Origin: Orenia marismortui DSM 5156
GTDB taxonomy: Bacteria; Bacillota; Halanaerobiia; Halobacteroidales; Halobacteroidaceae
Length of the DNA: 64,000 nucleotides
Reading direction: 5' to 3'
Assembly: GCF_000379025.1 (NCBI RefSeq)
Contig: NZ_KB900620.1
Coordinates: 54,802 to 118,801, forward strand
The notes beneath the pieces were generated by a model. It was not told the origin of the DNA. It worked only from the letters and a program-made list of their open reading frames with translations, and did not search any database. Shown one piece after another: positions 42,801 through 50,735 of this stretch. The position numbers and the translations under genes were made by a program. Position 1 is the stretch's first letter; each line of letters begins with the position of its first letter.

Positions 42801-44906
42801 TTACTTAGCTATCAATACTATTATTGACCTTGAAGCAACTAATACTTCAGATTGCTTATTAAGCTTCTTCTCTTGACCTTCTTCCCAAATATCCTCTGGA
42901 GAATTCATACCAGTATTAGCAAATACATACCAGTTTTTATCTTCAGGAAGTTCTGGTAATTCAAAACCATGCAATTCCCAATGCATATTTATTGCCGCAT
43001 AAATAAATTGATCATCTTTAGTATTGTACTCTTCAGCTGCTCCGGCAAACATTACTGCTAAAGTAAGAGTATCTGCACTAAAATCAAAGTTCCAAGCCTG
43101 TTGACTATGCCACGAAATTTCAGGATATCCTGAAGCATTATAAGCAGTTCTAAAGTGTTCTGTCTTTAAAACTGGGTGCCTCTTTCTAAAGGATATCATT
43201 TGTTTAAAATATTCAAATATTTCTTTATTCTCCTCTAAAAGCTCCCAATTCAACCATGATATTTCATTATCCTGACAATAAGCGTTATTATTCCCAAATT
43301 GGGTATTTCCAAACTCATCTCCAGATAATAACATTGGTACTCCTCGACTTAGTAATAAAATTGTTACTGCATTCTTAATCTGCTTGATCCTATTTCTTTT
43401 TATCTCTGGATTATCAGTTTTTCCTTCATGACCAAAATTCCAACTGTAATTTTCATCAGAACCATCTCTATTATTTTCTCCATTAGCCTTATTATGTTTT
43501 CTATTATAAGAAACAAGATCCATTAATGTAAAACCATCATGACAAGTAATAAAGTTAACTGATGCTATAGGACCTCTATCATTATAAAGATCAGGTGAAC
43601 CCTGAATTCTTTGAATTATTCTACCCGCCATCTGACCATTTCCTTTTAAAAATCTTCTTACATCATCTCTATACTGTCCATTCCACTCTGCCCATCTACC
43701 CCAATCTGGAAAAGAACCTACCTGATATAAGCCACCTGCATCCCATGCCTCGGCAATTAACTTAGATTTCCCTAAAATAGGATCATAGGCTAAGGTCTCT
43801 AACAAAGGAGGATTCACCATTGGAGCCCCTTTTTGATCTCTTGATAAAATTGATGCTAAATCAAATCTAAATCCATCTATATGATATTCAGAAACCCAAT
43901 ACCTTAGACAATCCAATATCATATTTCTAACAATAGGATTATTGCAATTAAGGGTATTACCACAACCACTAAAGTTATAGTAAGATCCATCTGGGGTTAA
44001 TAAATAGTAGGTTTTATTATCTATTCCCCTATAAGATATATAGGGACCTTTTTCATTTCCTTCAGCAGTATGATTAAATACTACATCTAAAATAACTTCA
44101 ATCCCATTCTCATGAAGCTCTTTTATTAAATTTTTGAACTCATCAACCTGCATTCCATATTTGCCTGTTGCTGCATAACCTGCTTTGGGAGCGAAAAAAC
44201 CTACTGCACTATACCCCCAATAATTCATCAACCTTTCCCCAGTCTCTTCAGAAATTTTTGAATGTTCAAACTCATCAAATTCAAAAACAGGTAAAAGTTC
44301 TATACAATTTACCCCTAGCTCTTTTAAATAAGGTATCTTTTCTCTAATAGCTGCAAAACTTCCTGGGTATTTAACATTAGAAGAAGAGTGTCTAGTAAAA
44401 CCTCTCACATGAGCCTCATATATAATTAAGTCCTTCATATCTCGTTCCAAAGATTTATCACCTTGCCAGTCAAAATCATCTAATACTATTCTAGATCGAT
44501 ATTGAACTTCTTTATCCCAATCTGGTTCCTCTCCCCATTCTTCTCTACCTGCTATTGCTTTAGCATAAGGATCTAGTAATATTTTATTCTTATTAAAACG
44601 ATGCCCTTCTTTAGGTTTATATGGTCCATCCATTCTGTAACCATATTCTATATCTTCATGGTTAATATCAAAGACCATCATGGTAAAGACATTTCCTATT
44701 CTAAACTCATCTGGAAAAGGAATAATAGCATAAGGCTCTTGCTCATGCTTTTTAAAAAGAACAAGTTCACATGAGGTTGCATGCTTTGAAAATATGGAAA
44801 AGTTAACCCCTCCAGGAACTATTGTTGCACCAAAAGGTAAAGCTTTACCACGGCGAATTTTTATACCTTCATACTCATGAGTCGGATATGTATCTACACG
44901 TAACAT
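42801..44906 (-). CDS. glgX: Glycogen debranching enzyme (GH13 isoamylase/GlgX type)
   Basis: Hydrolyses alpha-1,6 branches of glycogen or dextrins. The 701-residue protein has an N-terminal CBM48-like domain, then a GH13 barrel with VILDVVFNHTAEG, the nucleophile in GFRFDLAS, the acid/base Glu in LIAEAWDAGG and the third acid in FITCHDGFTL. The C-terminal beta domain is complete. AGGAG precedes the ATG. The start lies only 3 bases after the STAS protein stop, so it is embedded in a regulatory operon rather than a glycogen cluster. Confidence 0.94.
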   Translation of the reverse strand: MLRVDTYPTHEYEGIKIRRGKALPFGATIVPGGVNFSIFSKHATSCELVLFKKHEQEPYAIIPFPDEFRIGNVFTMMVFDINHEDIEYGYRMDGPYKPKEGHRFNKNKILLDPYAKAIAGREEWGEEPDWDKEVQYRSRIVLDDFDWQGDKSLERDMKDLIIYEAHVRGFTRHSSSNVKYPGSFAAIREKIPYLKELGVNCIELLPVFEFDEFEHSKISEETGERLMNYWGYSAVGFFAPKAGYAATGKYGMQVDEFKNLIKELHENGIEVILDVVFNHTAEGNEKGPYISYRGIDNKTYYLLTPDGSYYNFSGCGNTLNCNNPIVRNMILDCLRYWVSEYHIDGFRFDLASILSRDQKGAPMVNPPLLETLAYDPILGKSKLIAEAWDAGGLYQVGSFPDWGRWAEWNGQYRDDVRRFLKGNGQMAGRIIQRIQGSPDLYNDRGPIASVNFITCHDGFTLMDLVSYNRKHNKANGENNRDGSDENYSWNFGHEGKTDNPEIKRNRIKQIKNAVTILLLSRGVPMLLSGDEFGNTQFGNNNAYCQDNEISWLNWELLEENKEIFEYFKQMISFRKRHPVLKTEHFRTAYNASGYPEISWHSQQAWNFDFSADTLTLAVMFAGAAEEYNTKDDQFIYAAINMHWELHGFELPELPEDKNWYVFANTGMNSPEDIWEEGQEKKLNKQSEVLVASRSIIVLIAK

Positions 44907-44909
44907 AAT

Positions 44910-45251
44910 TTATTCTCCTTTTTTAACATAATTTATTGCTTCATTAAGATCATCATAAATGTTAAGCATATGACTGAAGCCAGTTATCTCCATCACATCT
45001 TCGACCTCCTCTAATAAATTAGTAATAACTCCACATCCTTCTACAGATTTAAGCTTCTTAGCAATTATTAAAAGAACCCTTAATCCTGCACTAGAAATAT
45101 ACTTACACTTACTCATGTCAAAAACTAGCTTTATATCCGGCTTAATAATAGGCATTATTTCTTCTCTAGCCTTATCAGCATATAAACCATCAAAATCACC
45201 TATTAGTTTAATTACCTTTATATCATCTTTATTACTCACCTTTATCTCCAT
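44910..45251 (-). CDS. rsbV: STAS-domain anti-sigma factor antagonist, RsbV-like
   Basis: A 113-residue single STAS domain. The segment FDMSKCKYISSAGLRVLLII carries Ser53/Ser54 at the usual phosphorylation site of SpoIIAA/RsbV proteins. In partner switching the unphosphorylated form frees the sigma factor from RsbW. It is the first gene of the operon RsbV-GlgX-RsbW-RsbU-like phosphatase, which contains the complete switch. Confidence 0.92.
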   Translation of the reverse strand: MEIKVSNKDDIKVIKLIGDFDGLYADKAREEIMPIIKPDIKLVFDMSKCKYISSAGLRVLLIIAKKLKSVEGCGVITNLLEEVEDVMEITGFSHMLNIYDDLNEAINYVKKGE

Positions 45252-45511
45252 ACATAGTCACCCTCTTTAAGAATTAATCTATCTAACATTTAATTGAGCT
45301 GTCATTATATAAATATATATCTTAGATACTAATTTCACAAATAACAAATCTCTATTATTCAAGATAATTTTATATGTTTTTAATATATTAATTCTAGTTT
45401 CGACTATATAATTCCTTTTTTAGAATTTTTAAATAGTATATTAATATATTATTTAAAACAATACTTTTTATAATTAGTCGATATCATAGCTTTTAACAAG
45501 CAATTTGTTAG

Positions 45512-47146
45512 TTAATTGTTACTAATTTTTGATTTTTTAGGTAATTTAATTATGAATTCAGTATAACTAGCTAATTTACTATTGCATTCTATTTCTCCAC
45601 CTAAAAAATTATTTATTAAATTATATATTATATTTAAGCCTAGTCCTGTTCCACCCCTCCCACGCTTAGTTGTAAAGAAAGGTTCAAATATTTTATCCAT
45701 ATTCTCTTCTGAAATTCCTTTTCCATTATCACTATATATAATCTTAATTAAATCTTCCTCTTCGACTACTTCAATTTTAATCTTGCCTTTTTTCTGCTCT
45801 TCAAAACCATGGATTAACGAGTTTAAGGTTAAATTAGTAATAATCTGCGAAATAGCCCCTGGATAACTGGTTATTTCAATATCTTCATCACAATAAATCA
45901 CAACATCATGCTTAGTATTCTTGAATTTAGGCTTTAAACTAATCATTATCTCATTTAATAAATATTTCATTTTGAACTTTCTTCTCTGATTATCTGTTTG
46001 ATCTGCTGCAAATTGCTTGAAATTATTTGTTAGTTCAGAAGCATTATTTAAATTTCTTAAAGTTATTTTAGCAGTCTCCATAGTAGACTTAAAGAAATTT
46101 TCTAAATCCCTACGTTTCATCTTATTTTCATTATAAAGTTTTATGATCTCTTCAGTCTTTTCAACAAGGTGAGAAATAGCAGTTACTCCAATACCAATTG
46201 GTGTGTTTATTTCATGGGCTACTCCTGCTACAAGTCTCCCTAAAGCAGCCATCTTTTCTGATCTTATAAGTTGTTTTTGAGTTCTCCTTAATTCTTCCTC
46301 TTTCTGCTTTCTCTCAGTAACATCTCTTGCAAAGACTTCAAAGATAGCTTCTTCCAAACATATAGATTGATCTAAACAATCTACATAAGTAACACTGATC
46401 TCTAAATCTCTAATCTCTCCATTTTTAAGTTGATATTTACTTTCAAATCGATCTCTTCCTTTTCTCTGAATTTCCTTTAATTTCTCTTTAAGTTGATCTT
46501 TACTTTTACTAACATCTAATTGATTAATATTCATATTCATTATTTCTAATAATGAATACCCAAATAAATTTAAAAATGCTTCATTAGTTTCTAATATATC
46601 TCCATCAGTATTCATTACCCAAAAAGCATCCATTGAAGTCTGTAAAATAGTATTAATTCTATTATTTTGCTTACGTAATTCATCCAAAAATTCTTTATTC
46701 TCCTGATATGCCTTTTCTAATTGATATTGTCTATGTTTTCTCTGGGTGATATCCCTAATAAAAATATTAACTATTGGAACTTCAAAGTTATCAATAAAAA
46801 TAGCACTTATCTCTAATTCTTTAACTTCCCCATTTTTAAGAGAGCATTGTGTTTCAAATCTATCTATTCCTTTCGCTCTAATTTGATTCAAATACTCTTT
46901 AATTTCTTCTTGACTCCTACAAATATTAAGATCTTTAATATTCATATCTATTATCTCAGATGGAGAATAATCTAAAAGATTTACACAAACTTCATTAACC
47001 TCTAAAATCTCTCCTTCTAAATCTACTACCAAAAAAGCATCCATAGAAGCTTCTAAAATCATATCCGATAACTTAAATCTATTATCCGAATCTCTTAAAA
47101 AATTATTTCTATTATTTTTTTGATTTCTAGTATACAATCTATTCAT
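45512..47146 (-). CDS. Cytosolic PAS-PAS sensor histidine kinase
   Basis: A 544-residue kinase without membrane helices. Two tandem PAS domains (starting MILEASMDAFLVVDLEGEIL and ILQTSMDAFWVMNTDGDILE) are about 50% alike by eye and each ends in a PAC-like RDITQRK or RDVTERK, so they arose by duplication. The phospho-acceptor His is in LVAGVAHEINTPIG near 310, followed by a long helical insert and the GHKL domain with YSDNGKGI and GRGGTGLGLNI. No response regulator is adjacent except the receiver-PP2C protein in the neighbouring operon, a possible but unproven target. GAGGGGG precedes the ATG. Confidence 0.92.
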   Translation of the reverse strand: MNRLYTRNQKNNRNNFLRDSDNRFKLSDMILEASMDAFLVVDLEGEILEVNEVCVNLLDYSPSEIIDMNIKDLNICRSQEEIKEYLNQIRAKGIDRFETQCSLKNGEVKELEISAIFIDNFEVPIVNIFIRDITQRKHRQYQLEKAYQENKEFLDELRKQNNRINTILQTSMDAFWVMNTDGDILETNEAFLNLFGYSLLEIMNMNINQLDVSKSKDQLKEKLKEIQRKGRDRFESKYQLKNGEIRDLEISVTYVDCLDQSICLEEAIFEVFARDVTERKQKEEELRRTQKQLIRSEKMAALGRLVAGVAHEINTPIGIGVTAISHLVEKTEEIIKLYNENKMKRRDLENFFKSTMETAKITLRNLNNASELTNNFKQFAADQTDNQRRKFKMKYLLNEIMISLKPKFKNTKHDVVIYCDEDIEITSYPGAISQIITNLTLNSLIHGFEEQKKGKIKIEVVEEEDLIKIIYSDNGKGISEENMDKIFEPFFTTKRGRGGTGLGLNIIYNLINNFLGGEIECNSKLASYTEFIIKLPKKSKISNN

Positions 47147-47191
47147 AATAATCCCCCTCTGCTTAAGATAATTTTAAGCTTTGCCTTAAAT

Positions 47192-47259
47192 AATAATTTA
47201 AAATAAAGGTAAAAGGGTTAGTTATATAACTAACCCTTTTACCTTTATTTTAAATTATT
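47192..47259. repeat. 68-bp perfect palindrome upstream of the histidine kinase gene
   Basis: Arms of 34 bases (47192-47225, 47226-47259) are exact reverse complements, centred on AGTTATATAACT, with GGTAAAAGGGTTAG in the left arm. It lies 45 bases before the kinase start and has T-rich ends, so it may terminate transcription entering from the right. It is the longest perfect palindrome in the window. Confidence 0.85.
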
Positions 47260-47333
47260 TCATTAGAATTAAGGATCACAATAATATCTAAGCATTCATC
47301 ACCATAATTCTAATTAAGCGCCTTCATATTTGG

Positions 47334-47432
47334 TTATTTGCTTTCTTTACTAATTCCATATCCTAGGGTAACCTTCTTAAAATAAAGCTTTAAAAGAATA
47401 GCAGACACCTTATTTTCTTCAGCAATCAACTC
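47334..47432 (-). pseudogene. Possible gene remnant in a 600-base gap
   Basis: An open segment of about 33 codons ending EENKVSAILLKLYFKKVTLG then YGISKESK and a stop looks like the C-terminus of a protein, but it has a stop just upstream and no start signal. I do not recognise it. The rest of 47260-47865 has no gene, only the tandem repeat below. Confidence 0.25.
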
Positions 47433-47494
47433 TTATCTATCATTATAGTTAATAAAAAACTCATAAAATGACTTATTAGTTTCAAAGGAAGCTT

Positions 47495-47620
47495 TATGCC
47501 AAGTCGATTCGGTAGTACCACGATCAACATTGCGTAATTAATATAGAAGATCGTGGTTATGCCAAGTCGATTCGGTAGTACCACGATCAACATTGCGTAT
47601 AAAATAGTAGATAGTAGTTA
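47495..47620. repeat. 63-bp tandem duplication with internal ACCACGATC/GATCGTGGT pairing
   Basis: Two copies, starting at 47495 and 47558, share 42 identical bases from TATGCCAAGTCGATTCGGTA through GTACCACGATC to ATTGCGTA. The 21-base tail is degenerate in the second copy. Within a unit ACCACGATC can pair with GATCGTGGT of the tail. It is richer in G+C than its surroundings. Function unknown. Confidence 0.8.
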
Positions 47621-47865
47621 TCTTCCCCTAAAAATTAGTATCAAAGCATGACCTGGACCCTCTTAAAGGATAAACTAAAGATCAGGCCCTAGAATGAATC
47701 CAAGACCATAGTAACTCTATCATCTATCTAATATAGAAATTCTAGAATAATATAGATATACCTTTTATAGATGATTATAAAACTAAACAAATAACTAATT
47801 ACTATAATATAGTCAGATTTCTATCACCCTTCTTCATAACATTAACACTTCAAATAAAATCTTCC

Positions 47866-49545
47866 TTATTTATAAATAACAATCCCTGTATCTTCTGCTA
47901 ATTCTAAATTTAATTCAACCTCTTTACCAGCACCTTTTATTCTAAAATACTTAACTGCATTAGAATTAACAACAAATTGAATAGAGGTTGAAGCTGTTAT
48001 CTCTTCTATACTAGGCTTTGCCCCTAAATCAGTTGGGTAAGTATATTTACTATCTAGCCCAGTATAATCATAAATCTGATTTGTAATCATCCAATCTAAT
48101 AATAAATCAACAAAATCTCCATCTTCCCCCAACTCTTCAGAGATAACTGTCATTGCATCTTGAGAACTAGAATTTATCTCTTTAAGTATATTAGCACCTA
48201 AACGTTGATATAGATAAAAAGTAAATATCTTAGCAATCCCATAATCACTTAATTTTCCTCCCCAATATAGCAAGGACTCATTCTTTGGATAGGAGAAATA
48301 ATCTTCGTTTATCTGAGTATCATTAGCAATACTACTATACCCACCTAAATACTCAGCTAACCTAGCAAAACCTTCATTAATCCACTGATCTTCTGGCAAG
48401 GTTAGACTACCTACTCGTCCAGCTTCATATTTTTCTACAAAATAAATTAGATGTTGAAATTCATGAGCTATAGTTCCTAGTAAATCATCCATTCTATACT
48501 CTCCATTTTTAATCTTTTCTAAAACCTGATAATTAATATATATCATATCTGCTTCGTTAGAAGTGTTTTTATCTTCTCTACTATAAAAGTCTCTAGAGAA
48601 AAAATAGCCCATTAGAGTCTTAGAATTAAGCTTGGCTGTCTTAGTAAAATAATCACTCATATCTGTAATTAAAATAATTAACTTGCCATTATTATCCCAA
48701 TCATAGATACTACCATTATTTCTACCGAAATAACTCATATCAGTATCGTAAATCTGATTATCAAATTCTTCTGCTATAGTGTCTAACTCAGATTGACTCA
48801 TATTATATCCTTCTTCTACGTAAATTAATGCTCGATCACTGACCTTCTCTAAATTAGCTGTTAAACTTTCATAAATCCCATCATAAAACTCTCTACTCTC
48901 ACCTAACTGATATGAACTGTTAATATCCTGTATGTAAGACTTTCTATTTTTATTCTCTAACCTTTCTTGCAAAAATTGATCTTCTAAGTTTCTCATCTTA
49001 GTATCCATTAGAGCTTGATCTGAAAAACCACTAGCTACTTGTTGTATCTTCGTAGTTGAAATTAAATTTTGCTTAATTTCATTAGTATAGTTTATATCTA
49101 GCTTAGAACTATATATCTTATTACTCTCAGGATTTAAGTTTAATGGAGTAATAGCCACAATAACTTCCTCATTATTATTAAGTACTCCTAAATCTACCAC
49201 TTTATCCTCTGACTGATCAAATCTATATTTTTTTAACAGATAATCTTTTTTAGAAAACTTGGCAATAATAGTCATATCGCTATCAATTACAATTGTATTA
49301 GGACTATTAGTAGCATTTAGACTTCCTTTCCACTGTTCAAATTGCCAACCGTTTTTACCTTCGGCTGTTAAAGTAACTTCTGTACCTTTCTTATATGTAT
49401 GTATCCCTTCAGTAGGAGTTACTATCCCTTCTCCCTCTAACTTAATTTCTAAACTGAACTCCTTAACACTATTACCATCAGAACAAGCAGAGCTTAACAT
49501 CAACATTATAACTAGTAGTAAAAATAACTTCCTTTTTTTTCTCAT
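47866..49545 (-). CDS. Surface lipoprotein with HExxH metalloprotease domain and InlB-like repeat
   Basis: About 559 residues. The signal peptide ends in a lipobox, LMLSSAC. A divergent InlB B-repeat-like domain follows: EGIVTPTEGIHTYKKGTEVT, then FEQWKGSL and MTIIAKFSK. The C-terminal half has IAHEFQHLIYF (HExxH) near residue 360 and DQWINEGFARLAEYL, where Glu may be the third ligand, as in M30-like (hyicolysin) peptidases. It should act at the cell surface. I chose the ATG at 49545 because GGTGG is too close to the ATG at 49551. It has no co-directional partner nearby. Confidence 0.85.
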   Translation of the reverse strand: MRKKRKLFLLLVIMLMLSSACSDGNSVKEFSLEIKLEGEGIVTPTEGIHTYKKGTEVTLTAEGKNGWQFEQWKGSLNATNSPNTIVIDSDMTIIAKFSKKDYLLKKYRFDQSEDKVVDLGVLNNNEEVIVAITPLNLNPESNKIYSSKLDINYTNEIKQNLISTTKIQQVASGFSDQALMDTKMRNLEDQFLQERLENKNRKSYIQDINSSYQLGESREFYDGIYESLTANLEKVSDRALIYVEEGYNMSQSELDTIAEEFDNQIYDTDMSYFGRNNGSIYDWDNNGKLIILITDMSDYFTKTAKLNSKTLMGYFFSRDFYSREDKNTSNEADMIYINYQVLEKIKNGEYRMDDLLGTIAHEFQHLIYFVEKYEAGRVGSLTLPEDQWINEGFARLAEYLGGYSSIANDTQINEDYFSYPKNESLLYWGGKLSDYGIAKIFTFYLYQRLGANILKEINSSSQDAMTVISEELGEDGDFVDLLLDWMITNQIYDYTGLDSKYTYPTDLGAKPSIEEITASTSIQFVVNSNAVKYFRIKGAGKEVELNLELAEDTGIVIYK

Positions 49546-49732
49546 AGTCATGCCACCAACCTTTAGTTAATATTTTTAATATAACACTTTTTAATAATTA
49601 TAAATTATGTTATTTAATCTAGTTTTTACTATTAATTATTATACATCAATCCCACTGGTATTAAAAGAATAATTTGGAAATGATATTTATTAAGATATTA
49701 AATTTATTTCAACTAGAATCAAAGTATATCTT

Positions 49733-49861
49733 TTCTTCTACAATCAAGATTCCGGTATTCCACTTCGTTTCAACCGGAATGACTGTATAACCCGCATTCC
49801 ACTTCATTTCAACCGGAATGGCTGTATAAACGTCATTCCTGCGTAGGCAGGAATCTCGCTT
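49733..49861. repeat. Composite repeat, left copy, flanking the GIY-YIG gene
   Basis: Order: block A (TCTACAATCAAGATTCCGGT ... TCAACCGGAATGACTGTATA, about 57 bases), one extra ATTCCACTT-type unit, then block B (CGTCATTCCTGCGTAGGCAG, GAATCTCGCTTT). Block B is a hairpin of the type TTCCTGC-GCAGGAA. The same A ... B order recurs at 50291-50665. A short open frame here (minus strand) is only repeat DNA. Confidence 0.85.
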
Positions 49862-49952
49862 TTCTTCCACAAATAAAATTGGAACATTATACTTCTCTAG
49901 AAACAAAATTATAGTATCTCTTCCTCTAGATCATATTAGCTTAAAATTCTAA

Positions 49953-50237
49953 CTAAAAATAATCATACAGATCATTCCAATCAGGATTAAGTTCTTTTAT
50001 TAAATTCTCTTTATACTCTCTTTTCCACTTTTTCATTCTCTTCTCTGCTTGAATAGCTTCTTCCATAGTTTTAAATTCTTCTGCCCATACTAATTTGCTA
50101 CAGTTATACTTTTTTGTAAAACCATCTACTAATTTCTCTTTGTGTTCATATACTCGTCTTTTAATATTATTAGTGACGCCTATATATAACACAGTATTGT
50201 TTTTATTTGTCATCATATATGCATATGACCTTCTCAT
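49953..50237 (-). CDS. GIY-YIG superfamily nuclease (UPF0213-like)
   Basis: A 94-residue single GIY-YIG domain. YAYMMTNKNNTVLYIGVTNN is the GIY-YIG core with YAY and YIG, followed by the catalytic Arg in IKRRVYEHK, and the conserved Glu in KTMEEAIQAEKRMKKWKREY, then KENLIKELNPDW. These small nucleases cut branched or nicked DNA, and their biological roles are mostly unknown. The gene is isolated and lies exactly between two copies of the A-B composite repeat, which suggests a link between nuclease and repeats. Confidence 0.92.
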   Translation of the reverse strand: MRRSYAYMMTNKNNTVLYIGVTNNIKRRVYEHKEKLVDGFTKKYNCSKLVWAEEFKTMEEAIQAEKRMKKWKREYKENLIKELNPDWNDLYDYF

Positions 50238-50290
50238 TTTATCTTAACTCCCTCTATTATCATTTTTAGTTACACAAGTAAAAATATCTC

Positions 50291-50665
50291 TTTTATTCTA
50301 CAATCAAGATTCCGGTATTCCACTCCGTTTCAACCGGAATGACTGTATAGGGTATTCCGATTCAATCGAAATGATACTTTATAGAGTATTCCGATTCAAC
50401 CGAAATTATACTTTATAGGGTATTCTGATTCAACCGAAATGATACTTTATAGGGTATTCCGATTCAACCGAAATGATACTTTATAGGGTATTCCGATTCA
50501 ACCGAAATGATACTTTATAGGGTATTCCGATTCAACCGAAATGATACTTTATAGGGTATTCCGATTCAATCGAAATGATACTTTATAGGGTATTCCTCTC
50601 ATTCTAAATCACAGTATATTCCCTGCCTTCTTTCGTCATTCCTGCGTAGGCAGGAATCTCGCTTT
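50291..50665. repeat. Composite repeat, right copy, flanking the GIY-YIG gene
   Basis: Block A at 50291-50348 matches 49733-49789 with a few changes, and block B at 50634-50665 (CGTCATTCCTGCGTAGGCAG, GAATCTCGCTTT) matches 49832-49861. Between them is the 34-bp tandem array. So an A-array-B unit stands on each side of the nuclease gene in the same orientation. Confidence 0.85.
50350..50596. repeat. Tandem array, 34-bp period, seven full units
   Basis: Units begin with GGGTATTCCGATTCAACCGA at 50350, 50384, 50418, 50452, 50486, 50520 and 50554, with a partial eighth at 50588. They differ by only one to three bases (for example GAGTATT in unit 2, TTCTGATT in unit 3, AATCGAA in units 1 and 7). 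Each has a near-palindromic TTCCGATTCAACCGAA core. There are no spacers, so it is not CRISPR. Confidence 0.93.
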
Positions 50666-50671
50666 CCATAT

Positions 50672-50700
50672 AAAAACCCCGCATCAACTAAGATACGGGG
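50672..50700 (-). terminator. Terminator of the large repeat lipoprotein gene
   Basis: On the minus strand CCCCGTAT (50693-50700) pairs with ATGCGGGG (50677-50684) around an 8-base loop, followed by five T residues, 36 bases after the stop. Confidence 0.88.
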
Positions 50701-50735
50701 AAAATAGTTAAACTATTTATTTTTTGTAAATCCGA

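Noticed and set aside
49709-49906. 65-codon minus-strand open frame in the left composite repeat
   Set aside because: Its sequence is just the repeat blocks read through; no ribosome site and no conserved fold.
50350-50596. CRISPR array
   Set aside because: Units of 34 bases follow each other directly with no spacers and no cas genes are nearby; it is a simple tandem repeat.
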